A stretch of DNA of 64,000 nucleotides. Origin: Sphingomonas faeni (GTDB taxonomy: Bacteria; Pseudomonadota; Alphaproteobacteria; Sphingomonadales; Sphingomonadaceae). The notes under the pieces are model-generated. The model was not told where the DNA came from and did no database searches. It worked only from the letters and a program-made list of their open reading frames with translations. The stretch spans positions 62,001-126,000 of the forward strand of contig NZ_JAUSZF010000003.1 of NCBI RefSeq assembly GCF_030817315.1, in the 5' to 3' direction. Each line of letters opens with the position of its first letter. Position 1 is the stretch's first letter. The position numbers were made by a program, and so were the translations under genes. Shown one piece after another: positions 47,696 to 56,853 of this stretch.

Positions 47696-47994
47696 TGTGT
47701 CGTAAATTCGCATAGTATGGTGTTGAGTGGGCGTCCGGCCGGCGCGACGCTTCAGTCAGCTGGAATACCAGTCGTCGGGTATAATGCTATCCGAGCGATC
47801 GAACCGTTGGTCCAGCCCGTGAGAACGTATAAGCAGCGGGACTAACGGCGTATGAATTTGCCCATGAAAAAAAACTTTCGGTCATCGTTATAGATATGGC
47901 AAAACGATGATAGCTAAGAACGGCCCTAGGAGATCGGGTAGGCGCGATTTTCTATCCAGGTTAATAATACATCGCAAATCAGCGGAAACCGTGC
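47696..47994. other. intergenic region
   Basis: About 300 bp with no recognisable gene. It should contain the promoter for the overlapping glycosyltransferase run that begins at 47995. Confidence 0.4.
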
Positions 47995-49014
47995 ATGACC
48001 CCCTTAGTAAACCGTCGTATCCTGCTAATTGGGATAGGATTCTATGATTATGAGCGGGTAATAGCCGACGAATTTAAGCGTCTGGGCGCACAGGTACTCG
48101 TTGAGTATGAGAGTGCGCCGGAGAGCCGAGGGCTGCTCGCGCCGATAAAGCGTCGGTTGTCTCCCGTATCGGATGCCCATTTGGCGCGACATCATGCCGG
48201 GATACTGGAACGGTCGCAGGCGATCGGGACCCTTGACTATGTTGTAGTCATCAAAGGCACTTTGCTTGGCGAAGCATTCCTGAGAACCCTCAAGGCGAAG
48301 CATAGGCATGCATGTTTCGTATCTTATCAATGGGACTCAATGGCGCGGTTCCCCGAATTGGTGGATCGCCAGCGGGTGTTTGACCGAGTCTTAACATTCG
48401 ACCAAGCTGACGCTGCTACGTATCCAGATTTTATATTCCGGCCGACATTTTTTCGGCCTGAACTGCTCACGGCCGAGCAACTCATCCCGATAGATTTGTG
48501 TTTTGTAGGTTGGCTTCATCACGACCGGCTTAAACAGGTCGAGGCATTGCGCGAACAAGCTGATAGTCTCGGCCTATCTTCGTTCTTCTACCTCTTTACA
48601 GGCGTTCGAACAGGTTTGGAAATACTGATTCAAGGGCGGGGCAAAGACGTGCATGTTCGTACATTGCCATTCGCAAGGTATGCTCGTTACATTGCTTCGT
48701 CGAAGATTATTGTTGACCTTCCTCATCCAGATCAAGCTGGCCTTACGATGCGAGCGGCCGAAGCGGTGGGGACAGGCAAAAAGTTGATGACGACTGCGAA
48801 GAGTGTCTCGGTATACGACTTTTACCGACCCGAGAATGTTTCAATAATCGATGCAGCAAGTCCACGGTTAGACCCTGAATTTCTTTCAGTGGCATACACA
48901 GATGTCGATAAACGCCTTGTGGAGCGATACTCTCTTCGTGTTTGGGCGCTGGACGTTCTGGGCCTGACCGAACCAACCGGCTTCTTGGCTAAGTCCGCCG
49001 TCGGTCGCGTTTGA
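47995..49014 (+). CDS. probable GT-B glycosyltransferase (CgeB-like)
   Basis: A 339-residue protein with an N-terminal Rossmann-like domain (ILLIGIGFYDYERVIADEF; DYVVVIKGTLLGEAFL) and a C-terminal domain with SSKIIVDLPHPDQAGLTMRAAEAVGTGKKLMTT, reminiscent of the donor-binding region of GT-B or CgeB-like proteins. No signal peptide. It heads a four-gene overlapping run with other glycosyltransferases and a polymerase, which supports a sugar-transfer role. Specificity unknown. Confidence 0.68.
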   Translation: MTPLVNRRILLIGIGFYDYERVIADEFKRLGAQVLVEYESAPESRGLLAPIKRRLSPVSDAHLARHHAGILERSQAIGTLDYVVVIKGTLLGEAFLRTLKAKHRHACFVSYQWDSMARFPELVDRQRVFDRVLTFDQADAATYPDFIFRPTFFRPELLTAEQLIPIDLCFVGWLHHDRLKQVEALREQADSLGLSSFFYLFTGVRTGLEILIQGRGKDVHVRTLPFARYARYIASSKIIVDLPHPDQAGLTMRAAEAVGTGKKLMTTAKSVSVYDFYRPENVSIIDAASPRLDPEFLSVAYTDVDKRLVERYSLRVWALDVLGLTEPTGFLAKSAVGRV

Positions 49015-49886
49015 TGACGAACGAGGATACTAGCTTCGCTGGAACGCGCGGCATAATGGCAGTACTCGTCCTTTACAATCGCCCTCTCGAGCGGGCTACG
49101 CCGTGGCCGATGCTGCTAGCGTGGCTCAAGGAGGACTCGCGACCTCGGCTAAAACATTGCCTGATATACGATAATTCGCCTACTGCGATGGTAGATCCCT
49201 CCGTCCTCGGAGACAATATTACCCTCGTTTGGCAACGTGACAACGGAGGTACGGCGAATGCGTACCATGCCGCTGCAGAGCGGGCCGTTGGAGTCGAATG
49301 CGACTGGCTGCTACTGTTAGATCAAGACACCGTCCTACCCTTCGATTATCTTCAGCTGGGGCAGGAGGCGATTGATAATAGGACTGATGTTGCGATCGTG
49401 GTTCCCCGGGTCAGTCATGACGGGCAACTCATTTCACCTGCAACGATTACCCCCATGGGATCAATTGTACCTTGTCTTGATCCAAATCAAGCTAGGGGCA
49501 TGCCGACTGCAATCTCCTCAGGTGCAATTATTCAGCGTGCGATAATCCATCAGTTGGTCTTTCCATCAGCTATCTGGCTTGACTATGTCGATCACTGGAT
49601 TTTCTTGCAGCTATCCAAACGTTTCGAAAAAATTGGTGTAATAGATGCACGATTGGCACACGATCTTTCTGTGCGTACGCCAAAGACATTATCTGATGCA
49701 AGAGTGGCAAGTATCTTGAACGCGGAGACGTCATTTTACGCGGCGTTCGGCGGCAAGGCCCGTGCGATCTTACCGTTCCGACGTCTGGTGAGAGCGGCAA
49801 GGTACGCTGCGGCAGGTCGCCTGTCTTTGGCCGCCCTCGTCGCAGGCGGCATTTTCTTTGGAATGGTATCTCCTCGCCATGATTGA
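49014..49886 (+). CDS. family 2 glycosyltransferase (rhamnosyltransferase-like)
   Basis: A 290-residue protein. LIYDNSP, WQRDNGGTANAYHAAAE and the metal-binding DWLLLLDQDTVLP show a GT-A fold; the DQDT motif and the later ISSGAIIQRAI match rhamnosyltransferase-type GT2 proteins. ATG 49014 overlaps the preceding stop (TGATG); a TTG at 49011 is the only earlier start. Confidence 0.86.
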   Translation: MTNEDTSFAGTRGIMAVLVLYNRPLERATPWPMLLAWLKEDSRPRLKHCLIYDNSPTAMVDPSVLGDNITLVWQRDNGGTANAYHAAAERAVGVECDWLLLLDQDTVLPFDYLQLGQEAIDNRTDVAIVVPRVSHDGQLISPATITPMGSIVPCLDPNQARGMPTAISSGAIIQRAIIHQLVFPSAIWLDYVDHWIFLQLSKRFEKIGVIDARLAHDLSVRTPKTLSDARVASILNAETSFYAAFGGKARAILPFRRLVRAARYAAAGRLSLAALVAGGIFFGMVSPRHD

Positions 49887-51057
49887 AACCCTATTTCCGC
49901 TAGTGTTGACTGAGGTAGTCCTTGGGGGGGGTGGGCGAACATTCTCCATTGGAGCTATCAGTCTAAGGATGCTTCTGTTCGCGGCCTGCCTTGTAGCCTC
50001 CCTGTCAGTATCTTTAACTTCTCCACGTCAGCGCGATGGGCTAAACGTCGCCGCGTTTCTGGTACTCGCGTTCTTTGCCAGCCTAGTTCCGGGGCTGCTT
50101 GTAGACGCTTCCAACGGTACGTCATTGAGTGTAATTGGTCTTGAACTTCAGCCGCTTCTTTTCTGGCTTAGTGCGCCATTCTTTGCGATGGCATTGCAAG
50201 ATGCAAAAACAGTAGAAAAAGCAGGAAATATACTCCTATTCGGTGGTTTAGCGGTAGCGGCAGTTACATCGTTATTGATGGTCGGACTCTATGCCGGTTT
50301 TGTCAGTTTCGGTGCAATATATCTTTGGGGTGATGCAACTAATGAGTTATTCTTTCGTGGCCCGCTGACCTTTTTTTATAAGGGTCATTTCTTTGTCGGT
50401 ATCGCTTTAGTTTTCTGTGTCATATTAGCACCACGTCGCTGGAAAGCTATGGCGACAATACTTGCGTTTTCTCTTGTTCTGTCAGTTACGCGTGGCCTGT
50501 ATTTAGCTGTAGTTCTTGCTATAGTATTTAGCTTCTTTGCTGGGCGTCGACCAATTGCCATCGTGCTAACCTTGGTTGCGGCAATTTTGATTGTTGGTCT
50601 TTATGGCGAGACAATAATTAACTTAATCTTTGATCCAAGTCGAGCTGCGTCGGGGGAAACACGATCTCGAGACTTCTCTTACTTCTTAGCCACGTTCACT
50701 TCTAGAACTTTGTTATTTGGCGATGGGACCGGTACATTACTTAACAATCGTCACAATATTGAGAACAGTTATGTTTGGGCGATATGGCGGTTTGGCATTG
50801 TTGGCCTATCTTTTTGGCTGTTGCCACTATTCATCTCTGCCAAATATTTCTTCAAAGTTCCGTATGAAAGTGAGTACCGCAAGCTGGCTAGCGCATTCTT
50901 TTTTGGGGTTGTAATGTTATACGTCGTTACCGCATTCAATCCGTTCGTTAATAACTCGATCGGTTTAACTTATCTGTTATGCGCGATATTTTCTCTTAGG
51001 CGTTTAAGCTTAGCTGTAGTCGATCGGCCCATTCTAACTGCAGGTCTTCACGTATGA
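49879..51057 (+). CDS. Wzy-like polysaccharide polymerase
   Basis: A 392-residue integral membrane protein with about ten hydrophobic segments and a periplasmic loop near residues 250-300 (RDFSYFLATFTSRTLLFGDGTGTLLNNRHNIENSYVW), as in Wzy and O-antigen ligase proteins. ATG 49879 lies inside the end of the preceding gene, giving an 8-bp overlap. A G8 tract (49924-49931) sits at codons 16-18, so slippage would abolish the protein. Very AT-rich. It would polymerise repeat units in the periplasm. Confidence 0.78.
   Translation: MIETLFPLVLTEVVLGGGGRTFSIGAISLRMLLFAACLVASLSVSLTSPRQRDGLNVAAFLVLAFFASLVPGLLVDASNGTSLSVIGLELQPLLFWLSAPFFAMALQDAKTVEKAGNILLFGGLAVAAVTSLLMVGLYAGFVSFGAIYLWGDATNELFFRGPLTFFYKGHFFVGIALVFCVILAPRRWKAMATILAFSLVLSVTRGLYLAVVLAIVFSFFAGRRPIAIVLTLVAAILIVGLYGETIINLIFDPSRAASGETRSRDFSYFLATFTSRTLLFGDGTGTLLNNRHNIENSYVWAIWRFGIVGLSFWLLPLFISAKYFFKVPYESEYRKLASAFFFGVVMLYVVTAFNPFVNNSIGLTYLLCAIFSLRRLSLAVVDRPILTAGLHV
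49924..49931 (+). repeat. G8 homopolymer near the start of the Wzy-like gene
   Basis: Eight G followed by TGGG, encoding LGGGGRTF early in the protein. An ideal place for on/off switching. Confidence 0.9.
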
Positions 51058-51758
51058 GCAACGTTCGTGTCAGCTTTGTAGTTGCGACTTTTAACGGCGC
51101 GATTTACGTAGAAGAGCAGCTACATAGTATTCTTGCTGCACTAGGTGAAGAGGATGAAGTCATCGTTTCTGATGACGGATCATCCGACGGCACGATAGAA
51201 CGGGTGAGGGCGATAAACGATCCGCGTATCTATGTCGTTATTGGTGACGTCCGGCTAGGCTATCAGGGTAACTTTGCTCGCGCTATATCGGCGGCACGGG
51301 GGCGGTACATATTCTTCTCTGATCAGGACGATGTTTGCCTGCCGGCACGAGTCCCGCTTTCTCTTGAAGCTCTCGAGGGGGCTTCATGTGTATGTGGCGA
51401 TGCAGTAGTTGTCGACCAAAACCTAGACGTGCTTCATGCTAGTCATTTTATGCAACGTGGAGCAAAATTTAGTGCGCTTTCGATCGTTATGCGGCCATCG
51501 GTAATTGGGGCAACGCTCGCCTGCACGAGAGCCTTTTTAATGCGCCATCTGCCTTTCCCCGAAGGCGTACCACACGATATGTGGTTATCCTTTCATGCTG
51601 CGCGCATAGGTCAGCTCGCGGTCGTTCGAGAGCCTTTTATTCTGTACCGTCGTCATGGGACTGCCCTATCTGCTACCGGCGCCGTCAGTAAACGATCATA
51701 TCTAAAACGTATTCGCGAACGGTTGCTATTAATAAATGCCGTGTTTCGGGGGGGCTAG
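51054..51758 (+). CDS. family 2 glycosyltransferase, possibly frameshifted at a 3' G tract
   Basis: A 234-residue GT-A enzyme: VSFVVATFNGAIYVEEQL, DEVIVSDDGSSDGTIE, GYQGNFARAI and FFSDQDDVCLPAR. ATG 51054 overlaps the Wzy stop (ATGA). It ends VFRGG at a G7 tract (51748-51754) followed by TAG. With one more G, the frame would continue LEGRVDLIKAKTDDPTRW and stop at 51830-51832, giving a charged and plausible C-terminus. The current state may thus be a shortened phase variant. Confidence 0.87.
   Translation: MSNVRVSFVVATFNGAIYVEEQLHSILAALGEEDEVIVSDDGSSDGTIERVRAINDPRIYVVIGDVRLGYQGNFARAISAARGRYIFFSDQDDVCLPARVPLSLEALEGASCVCGDAVVVDQNLDVLHASHFMQRGAKFSALSIVMRPSVIGATLACTRAFLMRHLPFPEGVPHDMWLSFHAARIGQLAVVREPFILYRRHGTALSATGAVSKRSYLKRIRERLLLINAVFRGG
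51748..51754 (+). repeat. G7 homopolymer at the end of the glycosyltransferase gene
   Basis: Seven G immediately before the TAG stop. A single added G moves translation into another open frame of about 24 further codons. Confidence 0.9.
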
Positions 51759-52053
51759 AGGGGCGAGTCGACCTTATAAAAGCGAAGACAGATGACCCGA
51801 CCCGTTGGCGGTCATATATATTTTCAGCATAGATGCTTTCCTGTGTCGTAAGCGGCACATCAGTTCAACGGAGTGTTGAACATAGCGTTGGACCATCGAT
51901 GGTCGCGGCGCGTGACACTGCTTTGTGATCCAACGTCAAGCAAACATATCGCGCAGGTCATCGTTCGTAAGCGGTGTTCTGCTGGCACCATGTTGACGAC
52001 GGCGTAAGCGCGGGCGGATCGGCCTTTTCTGAAAAGTAGGTAGGCCTACAGCC

Positions 52054-52386
52054 ATGACGATGTCATGTGACGATGCTGGCACTGAGCCGCTAAGCCGGTC
52101 CGGTTCGTGGTGTTTACGGGAGCGGGCCGGCGTCGCGAGTGGGGCGACGAGACCCGGGCTCGGATTTTGGGGAGGGCTACGCGGGGCTGGAAAGCGTCAG
52201 CGCGGTGGCCCGACGCCACGGGCTAGGCCCGTCGCAACTGTTCACCTAACGGCGGGAGGCGCGCAAAGCCATGGAGGTGACAGCGCCGGTATTCGTGCTA
52301 GCTGTCATTGAGCCGACTTCGGTCGCCGCTGTTTCAGAGTGATCGGTCCGACGGCGTTCCTGACAGGCGCGTGCCGATGGCATGGT
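52054..52386 (+). pseudogene. broken IS66 type C tnpA, 5' part
   Basis: It begins MTMSCDDAGTEP. Pieces of the OrfA helix-turn-helix are seen in shifting frames (SAVARRHGLS-like, then REARKAMEVTAPVFVL). It is cut at 52386 by the insertion, and the tail resumes at 55236 after the target duplication. Confidence 0.7.
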
Positions 52387-52473
52387 GTACGCCTCCGGTA
52401 GCGGCCGCCTTGCCGGTCAGGCGAAGGACCGGTCTTAAGCGCGCTCTTAAGAGTACGCTTAGGAGTAGGTGTT

Positions 52474-52833
52474 GTGGGTCAGATCACGGTTTTCGGCGGG
52501 CCTGAGCGCCGTCGCCGGTGGAGCGATGAGGAGCGGGTGCAAATCCTGGCGGAGGCCTTTGCACCGGGCGCGTTTGTTGCGCAGGTCGCTCGGCGGCATG
52601 ATGTCTCGACGGGGTTGATCTATACTTGGCGCCGCAAGTTTCGCCGACGGTCAAATGCGCCGACTGCGGTCGCCGGCTTTGCCGAAGCGGTGGTCGTTGA
52701 GGATTGCCCGGTCGAATTGCCGACCGTGCAGCCGACCATCGTCGTTGATCTGGCGCGGGGCGGACGCGTAAGTGTCTTCGCATCAGCGTCGCCCGATCAG
52801 GTGGCCGCGGTGCTCAAGTCCGTGATCCGATGA
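52474..52833 (+). CDS. tnpA: IS66 TnpA (OrfA), type B
   Basis: A 119-residue helix-turn-helix protein from GTG 52474: PERRRRWSDEERVQILAEAF, then VARRHDVSTGLIYTWRRKFRR. The C-terminal VVDLARGGRVSVFASASPDQVAAVLKSV is the usual OrfA tail. It overlaps tnpB by ATGA. Confidence 0.9.
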   Translation: MGQITVFGGPERRRRWSDEERVQILAEAFAPGAFVAQVARRHDVSTGLIYTWRRKFRRRSNAPTAVAGFAEAVVVEDCPVELPTVQPTIVVDLARGGRVSVFASASPDQVAAVLKSVIR

Positions 52834-53177
52834 TACCTGTTCCGAACGGCGTGAAAGTTTGGCTGGCGTTGGGTCACACGGACATGCGGCGTGGCATGCG
52901 TTCGCTCGCATTGCAGGTTCAGCAAGCGCTGAACAAGGACGTCCATGCCGGCGACCTGTACGTGTTCCGCGGGAAAAGCGGGTCACTGTGTAAGATCCTG
53001 TGGCATGACGGGCTGGGCATGTCGCTGTACGCCAAGCGGCTGGAGCGCGGGCGCTTCGTGTGGCCGGCTGCCAAGGACGGCACGGTCGCGATCTCGGGCT
53101 CGGCGATGGCGTGCCTGCTCGAAGGTATCGACTGGCGCAATCCGCAGGAAACGTGGCGTCCGACCCGGGTTGGGTGA
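52830..53177 (+). CDS. tnpB: IS66 TnpB (OrfB), type B
   Basis: A 115-residue protein with the family motifs HTDMRRGMRSLALQVQ, GDLYVFRGKSG, KILWHDGLGMSLYAKRLERGRF and LLEGIDWRNPQ. Full length and in frame. Confidence 0.93.
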   Translation: MIPVPNGVKVWLALGHTDMRRGMRSLALQVQQALNKDVHAGDLYVFRGKSGSLCKILWHDGLGMSLYAKRLERGRFVWPAAKDGTVAISGSAMACLLEGIDWRNPQETWRPTRVG

Positions 53178-53265
53178 CTACCTCCAGCGGCAGTCAGGAT
53201 GAGAAAAGCGGCGGAAATCCGCCAAAAACCATAGGTTTCTCAAGGGTGTTCTGGTATAATCTGGC

Positions 53266-54930
53266 ATGCTTTCGAGCGATGCCTCCGACGAGCTTTTGCA
53301 GCTTCGCACCGAACTGGCGGTCGCTCGTGATCTCGCGGAAAAGGCCCAGGCGAACGCGCTCAATGCCGAAGCCGAAACGGCCCGCGTCAGAGCTATCAAT
53401 GCCGATCTGCTAGCCCGCAATGCTCATCTCGAGTTGATGAACGAGAAGATGCGGCGCGACAAATACGGCGCCAGTTCGGAACGCAGCCGTCGGCTGATCG
53501 ACCAGTTGGAACTGACGTTCGAGGAGCTCGAGGCGGACGCCACCGAGGCGGAGGGCTTGGGCGCAATAGCTGCCGCCAAAGCGACGACTTTGACCGCGTT
53601 CACCCGCGTAAGGTCCACCCGCCGCGACTTCGATCCAGGCTTGCCGCGCGAACAGGTCGTCATCCCGGCACCCGAGCTGTGCCCTTGCTGCGGGTCGGCC
53701 GACCTCAGCCATCTTCCGGCCGATATTACCGAGACACTCGAAAAGGTGCCCGCCCGCCACAAGGTAATTCAGACCGTACGGGAAAAGGTCTCTTGCCGTC
53801 AGTGCGAGAAGATCAGCCAGCCACCGGCGCCGTTCCACGTCACCCCGAGGGGCATGTTCGGGCCGCACTTTCTGGCCAGTTTGGTCTTTCAGAAATATGG
53901 TCTGCACCAGCCGCTCAACAGTCAGCGCGATCGCCTCGAGAGCGAGGGCATCTCCTTGAGCCTGTCGACGCTCGCAGATCAGATCGGCGCAGTGAGCGTA
54001 GCTGCCAGGCCCTTGTTCCTGCTAATTGAAGCGCACGTCCTGGCGGCCGAGCGTCTCCACGGCGATGACACCACCGTTCCGCGGCTGGCGAAGTACAAGA
54101 CCGACGTCGCGCGGATCTGGGATTACGTGCGCGACGACCGCCCGTTCGGCGGTCCAGCACCGCCGGCAGTGCTGTGCTATTACTCGCGGACCCGGAAAGG
54201 CGAACATCCCCGCGGCCATCTCGCTGGCTATACCGGTATTCTGCAGGTCGACCGCTATGCCGGCTTCAACGACCTGTTCCGCGATGGCTGGGCTGACAAA
54301 CCGATGACGCGGGCGAACTGCTGGGCTCACGCCCGCCGGCAGTTCTTCGAGCTGGCCGATGTGGCGCGTCAACTCAAGCGCCAGAAGGGCGGCGTGCCGC
54401 TCGTCTCGCCGTTGGCGAAGGAGGCTCTGGAATGGATCGACCAGATCTTCGCGATCGAGCGAGAGATCACCGGGCGGACTGCCGGCGAGCGCCTGAGCGT
54501 GCGCCAGGAACGCGTCGCACCCCTGATCCGAGCACTGGAAACCTGGATGCGGGAAAAGCGCGGCATTCTGTCGCGTCACGATGCCGTCGCCAAAGCGATC
54601 GCCTATCTGCTCAACGACTGGGCGGGGTTCACGACATTCCTCGTGGACGGTCGGATCTGCCTGACGAATAACGCGGCCGAGCGAGAGCTGCGCAGCGTAG
54701 CGCGCGGCAGGAAAGCCTGGTTGTTTGTCGGCTCGGATCGCGGCGGTGAGCGCGCTGCGATGATGTACAGCCTCATCGGCACCGCCAGGCTCAATGGCGT
54801 CGATCCGCTCGCGTGGCTTACCGACGTCCTTGTCCGCATCGCTGATCTGCCGCAGTCCCGGCTTCATGAGCTGCTGCCTTGGGAATGGATTCGCTTTCGT
54901 AAAACGCCGCTCGTGCAAGAGGCTGCCTGA
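53266..54930 (+). CDS. tnpC: IS66 transposase TnpC, type B
   Basis: A 554-residue DDE transposase. Coiled coil about 5-90, Cys pairs CPCCGS and CRQC near 140-185, then the catalytic domain with HGDDTTVPRL, GILQVDRYAGFNDL and WAHARRQFFE, and the C-terminal motif ICLTNNAAERELRSVARGRKAWLFVGSDRGG. Complete, so the element may be mobile. It overlaps the accessory ORF (TGATG). Confidence 0.95.
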   Translation: MLSSDASDELLQLRTELAVARDLAEKAQANALNAEAETARVRAINADLLARNAHLELMNEKMRRDKYGASSERSRRLIDQLELTFEELEADATEAEGLGAIAAAKATTLTAFTRVRSTRRDFDPGLPREQVVIPAPELCPCCGSADLSHLPADITETLEKVPARHKVIQTVREKVSCRQCEKISQPPAPFHVTPRGMFGPHFLASLVFQKYGLHQPLNSQRDRLESEGISLSLSTLADQIGAVSVAARPLFLLIEAHVLAAERLHGDDTTVPRLAKYKTDVARIWDYVRDDRPFGGPAPPAVLCYYSRTRKGEHPRGHLAGYTGILQVDRYAGFNDLFRDGWADKPMTRANCWAHARRQFFELADVARQLKRQKGGVPLVSPLAKEALEWIDQIFAIEREITGRTAGERLSVRQERVAPLIRALETWMREKRGILSRHDAVAKAIAYLLNDWAGFTTFLVDGRICLTNNAAERELRSVARGRKAWLFVGSDRGGERAAMMYSLIGTARLNGVDPLAWLTDVLVRIADLPQSRLHELLPWEWIRFRKTPLVQEAA

Positions 54931-55181
54931 TGACTGATCCCCAACCCGAACCCGAACTGATCGAATCTTCGCTGAACCGGTCGATCGAGCGAGGTGGCAG
55001 GCGACTGGAAGTCCACATCGTCCGTCTAGCAACTGAGCGAGGGTGGTCTCTCGAAGTGGTCAACGATCACAACACCTCGATCGTCTGGGACGACCAGTTC
55101 GAAACCGATCGCGACGCTGATGCAGCCTTCCAAAGCGCGCTGGCCGAAGAAGGTTTCGAGGCCTTCCTCGACAAGGACTGA
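54930..55181 (+). CDS. IS66 type B accessory ORF, unknown function
   Basis: An 83-residue protein coupled to tnpC by a TGATG overlap, which suggests that it is truly expressed with it. Same sequence as at 37810-38061, and diverged copies at 37163 and about 56854. No function known to me. Confidence 0.7.
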   Translation: MTDPQPEPELIESSLNRSIERGGRRLEVHIVRLATERGWSLEVVNDHNTSIVWDDQFETDRDADAAFQSALAEEGFEAFLDKD

Positions 55182-55235
55182 CGCACCAGCCCCGCTCCGA
55201 TAGCCGTCAATCCGCGGCCTCTATCGGATGCGTAC

Positions 55236-55743
55236 GGCATGGTTGTGTTGGAGATCGATGGTGTGGTGGTGAAGATCCGGCGCGGTGCGGATGCCAGCGT
55301 CATCGCCGCGGTGATCGATGCCTTGAAGGTGTCGCGTTGATCGGTCCTGGCAGCGATGCGCGGATCATGGTCGCGACTGCACCGGTGGACTTTAGAAAAG
55401 GTGCGAACTCGCTCGCGGCGTTGGTGAAGGTTCAGTACGGTGCCGACCCGTTCTCGGGCTGGTCGATGTCTTCCGCACAAAGAGGGCGGACTGGGTAAAG
55501 CTGGTCTGGTGGGACGACGCGGGTTTGTGCCTGATGACTAAACGGCTCGAGCAGGGCGGCTTTCGTTGGCCAGGTATCCGGGACGGCGTGATCCAGTTGA
55601 CGACCGCGCAGATGGCCGTTCTGCTCGATTGTTCAGAGTGGCGTCGGGTCCATGGCGGGCGCAAGCCCGTGACGCAGCAACTGCCCCGGTTGACGTCGTG
55701 CGAGCAGCCTAATACATTGCTCCGCATCGCTGATCGAGGCTGA
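55236..55743 (+). pseudogene. tnpA tail and frameshifted tnpB of the type C IS66
   Basis: After the target duplication, VVLEIDGVVVKIRRGADASVIAAVIDALKVSR closes OrfA at 55340. TnpB follows from TTG 55337 (TAPVDFRKGANSLAALVKVQYGADPFSG), then a one-base deletion near 55455 shifts it into the frame reading DVFRTKRADWVKLVWWDDAGLCLMTKRLEQGGF. Confidence 0.85.
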
Positions 55744-56850
55744 TCTTCCTTTTGATCCGCACGCTCTGCGCGCCATGCACGTCGCGACCATGGCGCAGTT
55801 GCAATCGCATGAAAAAGAACTTGCCTCGCTGCGTGGCGCCAATGAGCTGTAGCAGGCGCAAGTTGCTGTCCTGCATGCGGTCGAGGTGGAGGCTCACGCA
55901 GAGATCGTACGGCTCAGCGCTGTCAACGACCATGCCGAGGCGGAGCTCGCAAGGCTGCACGACATCGTCGCCGTATTACGCTGGCACCGCTTCGGCGCAC
56001 GCTCCGAGAAGCTCGATGACGTGCGGTTGGAGATGGCGTTCGGGGATGCCGAGACGGCACTCGCCGTGGTTGCCGCCAGTCTCGATGCCGTAGCGGCCAC
56101 ACCGCGCGAGGCGGGTCGGCGCAAGACCAACCGCAGACAGCTCCCGGCTCACTTGCAACGGTTCAAGCAGGTCGTCGACATCGAGAACACGGCATACAGC
56201 TGCTGCGGTGGTGCTCTTCACGTCATTGGCGAGGACGTTTCCGAGCGGCCCGCCGTAGTGCCCACAACCTCCCACGTCCACGTCCACGTCACCCGCGGCC
56301 CGCGCTATGGTTGCCCCGAATGCGAGCCGGCGCCTTTGCAAGCGCCGACAATTGCCCATATCATCGACGGTGATCTGCCCAGCCAGGCGCTCGTCGCCAG
56401 GTACTGGTGTCCAAATACGTCGGCCACCTGCCCTTACGCGTCGCACCGCTGATTCACGCTTTGGAAACCTGGATGCGGGAAAGCCGAACCATTCGGTCGC
56501 GTCACGCTGCCGTCACCAAAGCGATCGCCTATCTGCGCAACGACTGGGCATGGTTCACGAGGTTCCTCGCGAACGGTCGGATTTGCCTGACGAACATGAC
56601 CGTCGAACGAGAACGGAGCAGCGTAGCGCGGGGCAGTAAAGCTGGCTGTTCGTGGGTTGGGACCGCGGCGGTGAACGTCCTGTAATGATGTGCAGCCTGG
56701 ACGGCGCCGCCAAGCTCACTGGCGTCGATCCGCTCGGGTGACTTGGAGACGTACTTATCCGCATTGCTGATCTGCCGCAGTCTCGGTTTCACGAGTTATA
56801 TACCTTGGAATAGATACGCCTCCCAAAACGCCGTTTGTGCGAGAGGCTGC
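55744..56850 (+). pseudogene. hybrid IS66 tnpC: type C front, type B back
   Basis: The first part (AEIVRLSAVNDHAEAELARLHDIV, then RFGARSEKLDD) is a type C tnpC with stops. At about 56420-56435, after SKYVGHLPL, it joins type B tnpC sequence RVAPLIHALETWMRES and LTNMTVERE in the same frame, then decays by frameshifts. The join is within shared ACGCGTCGCACC. Confidence 0.8.
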
Positions 56851-56853
56851 CTG

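Larger units (their letters stand above)
52387..55235 (+). mobile_element. complete IS66-family insertion sequence (type B)
   Basis: The left end GTACGCCTCCGGTAGCGGCC and the right end, read from the other strand, GTACGCATCCGATAGAGGCC are imperfect inverted repeats. The 8-bp target duplication GGCATGGT flanks it exactly (52379-52386 and 55236-55243). It carries tnpA, tnpB, tnpC and an accessory ORF, all intact. Confidence 0.92.

Noticed and set aside
54022..55032. 336-residue minus-strand frame within the IS66 type B element (also at 37959-38969)
   Set aside because: Antisense of tnpC. It appears in both copies only because the DNA is duplicated.
37756..55235. A proven composite transposon of the glycan genes between IS66 copies
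   Set aside because: The left copy is truncated and no target duplication flanks the pair as a unit. The duplication GGCATGGT belongs to the right copy alone.
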